From C-114 sp963745405 (GTDB lineage Bacteria > Chloroflexota > Limnocylindria > Limnocylindrales > CSP1-4), in NCBI GenBank assembly GCA_963745405.1, contig CAVUWY010000002.1:186001-250000 (forward strand): a stretch of 64,000 bases of DNA, written 5' to 3'. The notes below the pieces were generated by a model that saw only the letters and a program-made list of their open reading frames with translations, did not search any database and had not been told where the DNA came from. Positions within the stretch are counted from its first letter, which is position 1. Each line of letters begins with the position of its first letter. The translations under genes were made by a program, and so were the position numbers. Positions 46,445-54,439 of the stretch are shown here, piece after piece.

Positions 46445-48328
46445 TCAGGGGCGTCGCAGCTCGCGGATGTTGTCGGCGAAGATCTGGACGGCCAGTCCGA
46501 CGACGGCCAGGACGATGATCAGCCCGAGGTAGTGGTACACGAGCAGGACGCCTGAGATGACGGCGAGCACGAGCGTCAATCGGACCAGAAGCAGCTGGAG
46601 CCGTCGGCGGGTCACGGCTTCGATGATGAGGTAGCCGCCGACACCGATCAGCAACGCCGCCCAGAGCGGCACGAGGCCGAGGTAGACCGGGACGACGGTC
46701 GCGATGAGCACCACCCCGATGCTTACTGCCGACCATAGCTCGACGATGCGGCCATGGGCGATCTCGCGCTTGTCGGTCGGGCGCTGGACATGCTTGAGGT
46801 GGGCCTGAGGATCGCCGAGTTCGCCGGCCCGCAGTCGGGCCAGGGACGCCTCGCCGGCCTCGATCATGTCGTCGAGCGTGGCGCGGCGCGACTTGAGGGC
46901 CGCCAGTGCCTGTTCGCGTTCGGTCAGCTCGGCCGCGGCGACCGCGTGCATCGAGGCGAAGGCGCCATTGCTGGCGAGGGCCGCCACCTCCTCGGTACGA
47001 CCCGGTAGGTCAGCCGCGGCGGCTGTGATCTCCGTCTCGGCCGTCGTCCTCTCGGCCCGCAGCTCGTCGAGCCGCTCCTCGAGGGCCGCCGGCGCCGCGA
47101 ATGGCGGGGCGACCTTGTCGAGCCCAGCGAAGCCGAGCGGGTCGTTCCACGGCTGGCGGACAGTGCCACGACGGGTGTACTTCGGCCCGGCCGGTGCTCG
47201 TTCGCCGCCGAGCCGGTCGTGCGTGTCGAGTCCGAAAAGGCCGCGGTAGCCATCGACCCAGTCGGTGTCGTCGTCGATGAGGATCGGAGTCCACTGGTCG
47301 GGCTGGCCCGGACCGACGGAGCGGCCATCGCCGCGGGCGTAGTCGACGAAGGGCACGCTCAGGGCACCCTCGATCTTCGCGGCGAGGTCGCCCGGATCGG
47401 GCTGGCGGAGCGTGTCGCGCCAGAAGTCACGGACCGCGCCGAGGAACCCGGGCAGGCCGCGGAACCCGGGCAGCGGAACGGAGGTCAGGTACTCGCCCTG
47501 CTCGAAGTACGAGGCGTGCGAGCCGCCGCCGGCGAAGATCACCGGATGCTCGCCGTCGAGGGTTATGGTCGGGTCGTCCCAGCGCCGGCGCAGGTCGTCG
47601 CCGGAGTAGTCGTGAGCGGCCGCCGCGATCCAGCAGGGCTTCGGTCCATCGGGCTCGTCGGCGACGAAGACGAGGATCTGCTCCCAGTCCGATTCGTGGT
47701 CGTTGACCCCGCTGAACGTCGAGCGGTAATCGTTCATCCAGTAGAAGAACATGTAGTGGAGGACGATCCAGCCGCGCTCCCGGACGACCCGAGCGTGGTA
47801 CACGATGCGCGGATCCTCCACGACCGCGGCCTCGTACTTCTGCGAGGCGCTGGCGGTCGTCCCCCCGGGCACGGTCCCCCGGACGAGGAGCGAGGCGGTG
47901 AAGCCCGCGTCGACGAGTCGGGCGAACAGGCCGACCCGGGCGAGCCGGCCGCCCGAATGGAAGATCGGCCGGTTCGGGCGGCGCGACCAGGCGGCGAGGG
48001 CCGGGCCCGACAGGGGGTGCTGGACGAGCCGGAGGAACAGCGAGCGGCCCGGCTCCGGCTGGTGGCGGGCGAGTTCGGCGGTGGTCAGCAGCCCGGGTTG
48101 GACGATGAGTCGACGGTCCCGCTGCGAGACGCCCTCCCACAGGTCGCAGGCGAGAAGGTAACGCTCGACGGCGCTCGGGAAGAACAGCTCCCCCTGGGTG
48201 TAGTGGACGACCGGCTCGAATCGACGCAGGAGCTCGAGGTCGGAGAGCTCCGACGTGGGGCCGGTCGCCGGGGTCGGCTGCAACGACGGTCGCGGCGTCG
48301 GTTGCGGCGCCGGCGTGGTCTCGATCAT
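46445..48328 (-). CDS. Vps62-like domain membrane protein
   Basis: 627 residues. A large N-terminal domain starts VVHYTQGELFFPSAVERYLL and contains FFYWMNDYRSTFSGVNDHESDWEQILVFV, AHDYSGDDLRRRW and GGGSHASYFE. This pattern resembles Vps62/DUF946-type proteins (HexxDWE core). A coiled coil (about 415-500) and four C-terminal membrane segments follow. Function unknown; the DWE core might be enzymatic. Start ATG 48328 (MIETTPAP), overlapping the stop of the upstream membrane protein (ATGA). Confidence 0.75.
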   Translation of the reverse strand: MIETTPAPQPTPRPSLQPTPATGPTSELSDLELLRRFEPVVHYTQGELFFPSAVERYLLACDLWEGVSQRDRRLIVQPGLLTTAELARHQPEPGRSLFLRLVQHPLSGPALAAWSRRPNRPIFHSGGRLARVGLFARLVDAGFTASLLVRGTVPGGTTASASQKYEAAVVEDPRIVYHARVVRERGWIVLHYMFFYWMNDYRSTFSGVNDHESDWEQILVFVADEPDGPKPCWIAAAAHDYSGDDLRRRWDDPTITLDGEHPVIFAGGGSHASYFEQGEYLTSVPLPGFRGLPGFLGAVRDFWRDTLRQPDPGDLAAKIEGALSVPFVDYARGDGRSVGPGQPDQWTPILIDDDTDWVDGYRGLFGLDTHDRLGGERAPAGPKYTRRGTVRQPWNDPLGFAGLDKVAPPFAAPAALEERLDELRAERTTAETEITAAAADLPGRTEEVAALASNGAFASMHAVAAAELTEREQALAALKSRRATLDDMIEAGEASLARLRAGELGDPQAHLKHVQRPTDKREIAHGRIVELWSAVSIGVVLIATVVPVYLGLVPLWAALLIGVGGYLIIEAVTRRRLQLLLVRLTLVLAVISGVLLVYHYLGLIIVLAVVGLAVQIFADNIRELRRP

Positions 48329-48807
48329 CGGCTCGACCCGAGGTCGGCCGGGCCGTTCGCGGCGCTGCCGGACGTCGATCCCTCCATCGGGAGCGGCACG
48401 TCCCGCGGGCGGCGGTCGGCGAACAGGGCGAGGACGGATCCCTGGTTGAGGTACAGGGCGGTGATCGTCAGGAGCAGCAGGCGGAACCAGTCCGAGCCAC
48501 CCTGCCAGATCGACACGAGCATGAAGGCGAGCTGGAATCCGGTCAGGAGCATCGAAACGACCCAGGCCCAGCGCTGGACGAACCACAGGCCCACCGACGC
48601 GACGACGAGGACCGCGGTCAGGATGCCGAAGATCGCCTCGACATTCGGCAAGCTGGTGCTGATCTGGCCGGCCAGCGAGTCCGGGTCGAGGGGGCGGATC
48701 CCGAGGATGCCGCTGGCGATCCAGCCCGCCGTCGCCAGCTGGAGCACGACGACCGCGGTGATGCCGAACGGCCGCCGATCCGCCTCCACCGTTGGACCAG
48801 CCGTCAT
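48325..48807 (-). CDS. Four-helix membrane protein of unknown function
   Basis: 160 residues from ATG 48807, with GGGAG six bases upstream (the in-frame GTG at 48819 is less likely). Four hydrophobic segments (ITAVVVLQLATAGWIASGIL, ILTAVLVVASVGLWFV, AWVVSMLLTGFQLAFMLVSI, LLLLTITALYL). It overlaps the Vps62-like gene by four bases, so the two are probably one unit. No family is assigned. Confidence 0.7.
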   Translation of the reverse strand: MTAGPTVEADRRPFGITAVVVLQLATAGWIASGILGIRPLDPDSLAGQISTSLPNVEAIFGILTAVLVVASVGLWFVQRWAWVVSMLLTGFQLAFMLVSIWQGGSDWFRLLLLTITALYLNQGSVLALFADRRPRDVPLPMEGSTSGSAANGPADLGSSR

Positions 48808-48937
48808 CCGATCTCCCACCTCGCATGATCACGCCCGAGAGGGCTCCGCCCGGGCTCCGGGAGTGTAGCCGAGCCCCCGCCCGAGACGCGGTTCCGCGCC
48901 GACCAGGCGCAGTCGCTGCGACGGCCCGCGAGGCCAC

Positions 48938-49176
48938 GGTCGCTGCCATATGTTCCGCATGTGATCACTCAGTGGTGTGCCGTCGCCGCTGTCGAGGTGG
49001 CCCGACATGGCCCGACGCCCATCCGAGCGTGGATCGGGCTCCCGGCGGCCTTCGCGCATGCCGTTTCACCGGTCGCCGAGATCCGAGCGTCGCCCAGTGA
49101 TCACCAGGCGAACGTATGGCAGCCGGCAGCGCGATCGCGGCGGATAGTGCTCGCCGGCGGAACATTTGGCAGCGAG
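48938..49176. repeat. Three copies of a short repeat upstream of tRNA-Ser(TGA)
   Basis: The core GTGATCAC-GCGGAACATATGGCAGCGA occurs inverted at 48938-48968 and direct at 49097-49123, and a shorter form (GCGGAACATTTGGCAGCGAG) at 49157-49176. The 48808-49189 stretch has no convincing gene, so this looks like a non-coding repeat cluster. Whether it is dispersed elsewhere in the genome cannot be seen here. Confidence 0.6.
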
Positions 49177-49189
49177 ACTGAAGGCTCGC

Positions 49190-49275
49190 TGGCGGAGGGG
49201 GTGGGATTCGAACCCACGAGGCTTTCGCCCGGCGGTTTTCAAGACCGCTGCCATCAACCACTCGGCCACCCCTCC
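49190..49275 (-). tRNA. tRNA-Ser (TGA)
   Basis: An 86-base class II tRNA with encoded CCA. The acceptor GGAGGGG pairs with CCCCTCC, the anticodon loop CTTGAAA gives TGA, and the T-loop is TTCGAAT. It lies 51 bases downstream of serS on the same strand. Confidence 0.96.
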
Positions 49276-49326
49276 GTGGCGCGGCTAGGGTAGCGCCGCT
49301 CCGGGGCTGGAGTGCATCGGCCGGGA

Positions 49327-50670
49327 TCAGCGAGGGACGATGAGGTCCGTGCCCATCGCCGGCCGGAGCACCTCGGGCACCTCGACCGACCCGTCGGGAC
49401 GCTGGTACGTCTCGAGGATGCCGGCGAAGACCCTGGCGAGGGCCAGACCCGAGCCGTTGAGGGTATGGACGAGCTCGGGCTTCGCGCCTGCCGTCGGGCG
49501 GTAGCGGACGGCCATCCGACGGGCCTGGTAGTCGCGGAAGTTCGAGCACGAGCTGACCTCGAGCCAGCGCTCCACCCCGGGGGCCCAGATCTCGAGATCG
49601 TACTTCTTGGCCTGGACGAAGCCCATCTCGCGGGTGCTCATGAGGAGGACCCGATAGGCGAGGCCGAGCCGCTGGAGGAGGACCTCGGCGCGGGCCGTCA
49701 TCCATTCGAGGGCCGCCTCGGAATCGGCCGGCTTCTCGAAGAGGACCATCTCGACCTTGTCGAACTGGTGGACCCGGAGGATGCCCCGGGTGTCCTTGCC
49801 GGCGGCTCCCGCTTCACGGCGGAAGCACGGGCTGTAGGCGGCGTAGCGGATCGGCAGGTCGGCCGCCTCGAGGATCTCGTCGCGATGAAGGTTCGTGACC
49901 GGGACCTCGGCGGTCGGGATGAGGTAGAGGTCGTCGCGGGTCGCGACGTACATCTGGTCCTCCTTGTCGGGGATCTGGCCGGTCCCGCGGGCCGACGCGG
50001 CATTGACCACTGCCGGCGGCCAGACCTCGGTGAAACCGTGCTCGGTGACGTGGACGTCGAGGAACCACGAGATGAGCGTGCGCTGCAGCCGCGAGCCAAG
50101 CCCGGTGTAGACCGGGAACCCGGAGCCGGCGATCTTCGCCCCCCGTTCGAGGTCGAACAGGCCGAGTGCCTCACCGAGCTCCCAGTGCGGCCGTCGCGTC
50201 CAGGTCGCGCCGCCGGGCGCGGCATCGGCGCCGACCTCGCCGCTCAGTGGCTGCTCGCGGGGCAGCTGGTCGCCCCACTCGCGGACCGTGACGTTCGCCT
50301 CCTCGCCGCCGACCGGGACGTCCGGGTCGGCCGGGTTGGGGATGCGGAGAAGGGCCTCCTCGAGCTCGGACTCGACCTCGGCGAGCTCGGCGTCGAGGGC
50401 CGCGATCCGCTCGCCGACCGCGACCGACGCGGAACGGAGGTCCGCGACCTCCGGGCCGTCGGGGGCCGCGCCGCCGCGGATGGCCTCGCCGATCCGCTTG
50501 CTGGCCGTGTTCCGCTCGCCCTTGGCCGCATCGGCCTCGCCGAGCAGGACCCGGCGGCGGCCGTCGAGGGCCAGGGCCGCGTCGACCACGGCCGGGTCCT
50601 CTCCCTTGTCGATCGCCCCGCGTCGGATCCGGTCCGGCTCGTCGCGCAGGCGCTGCAGTCCGACGCTCAC
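49327..50670 (-). CDS. serS: Seryl-tRNA synthetase
   Basis: 447 residues, class II. The N-terminal coiled-coil arm is LDAELAEVESELEEALL. Motif 1-3: GFTEVWPPAVV, YSPCFRREAGAAGKDTRG, and LVHTLNGSGLALARVF. GTG 50670. It charges the four serine tRNAs found in this window, including the one just downstream. Confidence 0.96.
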   Translation of the reverse strand: MSVGLQRLRDEPDRIRRGAIDKGEDPAVVDAALALDGRRRVLLGEADAAKGERNTASKRIGEAIRGGAAPDGPEVADLRSASVAVGERIAALDAELAEVESELEEALLRIPNPADPDVPVGGEEANVTVREWGDQLPREQPLSGEVGADAAPGGATWTRRPHWELGEALGLFDLERGAKIAGSGFPVYTGLGSRLQRTLISWFLDVHVTEHGFTEVWPPAVVNAASARGTGQIPDKEDQMYVATRDDLYLIPTAEVPVTNLHRDEILEAADLPIRYAAYSPCFRREAGAAGKDTRGILRVHQFDKVEMVLFEKPADSEAALEWMTARAEVLLQRLGLAYRVLLMSTREMGFVQAKKYDLEIWAPGVERWLEVSSCSNFRDYQARRMAVRYRPTAGAKPELVHTLNGSGLALARVFAGILETYQRPDGSVEVPEVLRPAMGTDLIVPR

Positions 50671-50701
50671 GCCTCGCTCCTTGTCCGACCGCGGGTCGCG
50701 G

Positions 50702-52312
50702 TCATCGGGCCTCTCCGGCGGCGACCATCCCGGACGCCTCGTCCAGTCGAGCGATCACGAACGGGCGGTCGAGGCTGGCCAGGAGCCAGCCCGCCCGCGG
50801 TCCGCTGGTCCGGCCGAGGAAGGCGCGGTAGATCGCCTCGAACGCGCGGCCCGGCGGAAGCTCAAGGTCCTTCGCCACCCGGAAGATCGTCTCCTGCCAG
50901 CCGGCGCCGAGGCCGCCCTCGCCGGTCCGGGCATCGTCGGCGAGGGCCCCGAGGAAGGTCCGCTGGGCAATGTCGAGCTCGGCGGCCGCCTCCGGGAGGG
51001 TCGGCTGGATGCGGATCCGGGCGTCGTCGGGCGCATACGTCTCGAGCCACCGTCGCGCCGCCACCTCCCGCTCGCGGAGGATCTCGAGGTCAACCGCGCT
51101 CAGCGGAGCCCCCTTCTCGGCGGCAGCCGCGGACGGCAGGTCGGTGGCCGGCTGCTGGACGAGGAAGGCGACGTGGGCGAAGGCGAGCCGGGCCGCGGCC
51201 GCCCGCTCGGCGACCACGGCCGGGTCGGTCGAGAGCGAGGCGTAGGCGAAGAGGCGCTCGGGCGACGGCGGCAGGCTCCCCTTGACCTCGCGCCCGGCCG
51301 CCGCGTCGGCGACCCGGTCGAACTCGTCGAACAGCCGCGGGATCGCGGCTGTCCCCTCCGGATCGAATTCGATCGCGCTGTTGGGGCGCGGCCGGATGAA
51401 GAGGAAGCGGAGCTGCTCCGGCGGGACGACCTCGGCCATCTGGTGGGCCGTCGCGCCCCTCCCCTTCGAGGTCGACATCTTGTGGCCGCCGATGTTGAGG
51501 AACTCGTACGGGAAGTTGAGCGGCGGCTCGCGCTCGAAGACCTCGCGGGCGATGGCGTCGGACCGGTCGCGGCTGCCGCCCGCGGTGGAGAGGTCCTTGC
51601 CGCACGGCTCGATGGTCACCCCGAAGAGGCTCCACTGGGCGGCCCACTCGAGGTTCCAGCCGAGCTTCGCCCGGCCCCCGAACGGGGCCACCCAGCCGGA
51701 CCGGCCGCAGCCGCGGGCCCACTCGACGAGGTCCGGGCGGCACTCGTAGTAGACGCGCTCGCCGTCCCAGCGGGTCACGATCGTCGTCCCGACCTTGCCG
51801 CACGTCTCGCAGATGACCTGGACCGGATGCCACTCGTCGGGATGCTGCACGTTGGCGACCCGGCGGTAGATCTCGCGGACCTGGGCCGCCCGGTCGAGGG
51901 CGATCCGGATGTACGGGTCGACGGCGCCGCTCTCGTACACCTCGCTCATCCAGTAGTAGCGATCCGGCTCGATGCCGAGGCCGGCGAAGGTGGCGATGAA
52001 GGCGCCGGCGTGGTGACGTGCGTAGGAGGCGTGGCCGTCGCCCGCCTGGTCCGGCACGTGGGCGAGCGGGCGCCCCATCTCCCGCTCGATCGCGTCGGGC
52101 GTGAGGAGCGCCTGGGCGTCCATCGGGTCGAGGTCGTCGACCCCGTAGAGGAGGGTCGTGTCGAGGCCCCGGGCGCGGAGCGCCCGGACGATGACGTCGA
52201 GGATGACCGGGCCACGGAGGCTGCCGACGTGGACGGTCCCGGACGGCGTCTTGCTGTCGTTGACGACCTGGGGTCCGCTGACCGAGGCGGCCAGCTCGTC
52301 CGCCCAATCCAT
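50702..52312 (-). CDS. lysS: Lysyl-tRNA synthetase, class I
   Basis: 536 residues, class I LysRS, the archaeal/spirochaete type that replaces the usual class II enzyme in some bacteria. The HIGH-like motif is PSGTVHVGSLRG, the KMSKS motif KMSTSKG, and a Cys pair CETCGK occurs mid-protein. TEWVNDSKTPSG-like start. C-terminal helical anticodon-binding region. ATG 52312. Located between serS and greA on the same strand with short gaps. Confidence 0.93.
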   Translation of the reverse strand: MDWADELAASVSGPQVVNDSKTPSGTVHVGSLRGPVILDVIVRALRARGLDTTLLYGVDDLDPMDAQALLTPDAIEREMGRPLAHVPDQAGDGHASYARHHAGAFIATFAGLGIEPDRYYWMSEVYESGAVDPYIRIALDRAAQVREIYRRVANVQHPDEWHPVQVICETCGKVGTTIVTRWDGERVYYECRPDLVEWARGCGRSGWVAPFGGRAKLGWNLEWAAQWSLFGVTIEPCGKDLSTAGGSRDRSDAIAREVFEREPPLNFPYEFLNIGGHKMSTSKGRGATAHQMAEVVPPEQLRFLFIRPRPNSAIEFDPEGTAAIPRLFDEFDRVADAAAGREVKGSLPPSPERLFAYASLSTDPAVVAERAAAARLAFAHVAFLVQQPATDLPSAAAAEKGAPLSAVDLEILREREVAARRWLETYAPDDARIRIQPTLPEAAAELDIAQRTFLGALADDARTGEGGLGAGWQETIFRVAKDLELPPGRAFEAIYRAFLGRTSGPRAGWLLASLDRPFVIARLDEASGMVAAGEAR

Positions 52313-52390
52313 GCTGCGGGACCTCGCCTCTGATGCCGCGACGCGGAGCCTCGGGTGACGATGCCTCGACGACGGGCCTGCGCCCGGCGC

Positions 52391-52852
52391 CTACTTGATG
52401 TTGGTGATCGCGAAGGTCACGTCGCCGGCCGGGACGTGGACGACGACCTTGTCGCCCTTCTTGCGGCCGAGCAGTGCCCGACCGACCGGCGACTCGTTGG
52501 AGATCCGACCGTTCGACGGCCGCGCCTCGGTCGATCCGACGATCGTGAACGTCTCCACCCCGTCCTCGCCGTCCACGGTCACCGTGGAGCCGATCTGGAC
52601 GTGATCGTTGGTGTGGTGCTCGTCGATGAGCGTCGCGTTCTTGATGAGCGCCTGGAGCGTCTGGATGCGGCCCTCCACGAAGGCCTGCTCGTTCTTGGCG
52701 TCCTCGTACTCGGCGTTCTCCGAGAGGTCGCCGTGCTCCTTCGCGTCGTGGATGCGGGCGGCGACCTCGACGCGACGGACGTTGGTCATCTCGTCGAGCT
52801 CGCTCTTCAGGCCTTCGAGGCCTTCGCGCGACAGATAGGTGGGCTTGTTCAC
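52391..52852 (-). CDS. greA: Transcription elongation factor GreA
   Basis: Rescues backtracked RNA polymerase. 153 residues. The coiled coil tip DLSENAEYEDAKNEQ has the acidic residues, and the C-terminal FKBP-like part has SPVGRALLGRKKGDKVVVHVPAGD. GTG 52852. Next to lysS, as in many bacteria. Confidence 0.96.
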   Translation of the reverse strand: MNKPTYLSREGLEGLKSELDEMTNVRRVEVAARIHDAKEHGDLSENAEYEDAKNEQAFVEGRIQTLQALIKNATLIDEHHTNDHVQIGSTVTVDGEDGVETFTIVGSTEARPSNGRISNESPVGRALLGRKKGDKVVVHVPAGDVTFAITNIK

Positions 52853-53038
52853 GGTAGGACGGACCCCCGATCATCGGGTCGATGGGTGGAGTGCGCCGGT
52901 ATCGGCGCGACGGTTCGGGCAGCGACGGCGGCCGGATGGGCCGGGGCGTACTAATGAGAACGAACTCCAGGCGATCCGCTCGTCGGCGGAGCCCGAAGTT
53001 CGACCGGCGCGTATCCTAGCCCGCCCCACGGCCCAAGG

Positions 53039-53500
53039 TCAAACCGAGGCGGCGAGCCGCTCGATGCGACGGCGGATCCGGGTCCGGGCGTCCTCGTCGC
53101 TCAGGGCCACGAAGACGGTGTCGTCGCCGGCGATCGAGCCGACCACTTCGGGCCAGCGGGTGCGGTCGAGGGCGGCCGCGATGGCGTGGGCCGAGCCCGG
53201 CAGGGTCCGCAGGATCAGGAGCAGCCCGGACTCGCGGATCTCGACCGGCAGGTCGCGCAGGAGGGCGCGGAGGCGGTCCTCACCGGACGCCTCGCCCTCC
53301 GAGAGCCGGGGCGGCAGTGCGTAGGCCTGGGTGCCGTCGTGGGTGACCTTGATGAGGCCGAGCTCGCCGACGTCGCGGCTGATCGTCGCCTGGGTCGCCC
53401 GGAAGCCCCGGTCGCGGAGGGCGGCGGCGAGCTCCTGCTGGGTCCGGATCGGGCGCTGCTCGAGGAGGTCCCGGATCGCCCGCTGGCGGAGCTGCTTCAT
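53039..53500 (-). CDS. argR: Arginine repressor ArgR
   Basis: 153 residues. N-terminal winged helix (LRQRAIRDLLEQRPIRTQQELAAALRDRGFRATQATISRDVGELGL) and C-terminal hexamerisation/arginine-binding core (LPGSAHAIAAALD, GSIAGDDTVFVA). ATG 53500 with GTGGAGG upstream. The gene neighbours uppP, 22 bases away. It controls arginine metabolism genes outside the window. Confidence 0.95.
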   Translation of the reverse strand: MKQLRQRAIRDLLEQRPIRTQQELAAALRDRGFRATQATISRDVGELGLIKVTHDGTQAYALPPRLSEGEASGEDRLRALLRDLPVEIRESGLLLILRTLPGSAHAIAAALDRTRWPEVVGSIAGDDTVFVALSDEDARTRIRRRIERLAASV

Positions 53501-53522
53501 CACCTCCACGGCGGGCCGGCTC

Positions 53523-54350
53523 TCAGCGCGAGAGGACGAAGGCGAAGATGACGATGGCGAAGACGACCCGGTAGGCGATGAAGATGCCGAGGCTGTTGCG
53601 CCGCAGGTACGACAGCAGGAACGCGATGGAGATGAACCCGAAGACGGCCGCCATGGTCGCGCCGACGAGCAGCTCGCCGACGGCCGCCCCCTCGAGCCCG
53701 GCCCCGACGAGGGTCCGGGCCTTCCACAGGCCGGCCCCGGCGATGACCGGGACCGACATGAGGAACGCGAAGCGAGCCGCCGCCTCCCGCTCGAGGTTGA
53801 GGAAGAGGCCGGTCCCGATGGTGACGCCCGATCGGCTGATCCCGGGGAAAAGCGCGAGCGCCTGGGCGAGCCCGACCGTGACCGCGTCGCGGACGTCGAG
53901 TCGGTCGAGGCCCCGATCGCGCCGTCCCCAGCGTTCGGCGAGCCAGAGGAAGCCCGCCCCGACGAGGCTGAACACGCCGATCCAGGCGAGCGCGTCGCGG
54001 AACGCCGTGTCGAAGGTGCTCTCGAAGGCCGCCCCGATGATCGCTGCGGGGATCGTCGAGATGAGGATGAGCCAGGCGAGCCGGCGGTCCAGGTCGGCGC
54101 CGATGCTCCGCTCACGGATCGAGGCGATCCAGGCCCCGAGGTAGCGCCAGAGGTCGCGCCAGAAGTACGCGACGAGCGCCACCAGGGTGCCCAAGTGGAG
54201 CATGACGTCGAAGGCGGCCGAGTTGAGGAACGGGTCGTCCCAGCCGAAGAACTTCGGGATCACGATGAGGTGGGCCGTCGACGAGATCGGCAGGAACTCG
54301 GTCAGGCCCTGGACGATGCCAAGGATCGCTGCGTGGATCAGGCCGTCCAT
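53523..54350 (-). CDS. uppP: Undecaprenyl-diphosphate phosphatase
   Basis: UppP/BacA recycles the lipid carrier for peptidoglycan and related polymers. 275 residues, eight predicted membrane helices. Signature motifs are QGLTEFLPISSTAHL and FPGISRSGVTIGTGL. ATG 54350. Between hppA and argR on the same strand. Confidence 0.95.
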   Translation of the reverse strand: MDGLIHAAILGIVQGLTEFLPISSTAHLIVIPKFFGWDDPFLNSAAFDVMLHLGTLVALVAYFWRDLWRYLGAWIASIRERSIGADLDRRLAWLILISTIPAAIIGAAFESTFDTAFRDALAWIGVFSLVGAGFLWLAERWGRRDRGLDRLDVRDAVTVGLAQALALFPGISRSGVTIGTGLFLNLEREAAARFAFLMSVPVIAGAGLWKARTLVGAGLEGAAVGELLVGATMAAVFGFISIAFLLSYLRRNSLGIFIAYRVVFAIVIFAFVLSR

Positions 54351-54439
54351 GGTGACCTCAATGTCGGGTTATCGCAGGCTCGTCGGCCGGCCGGCGCCGT
54401 CGCGTCCGTGCCGCCGCCGGTCGGGCCGAAGGCCGCTGG

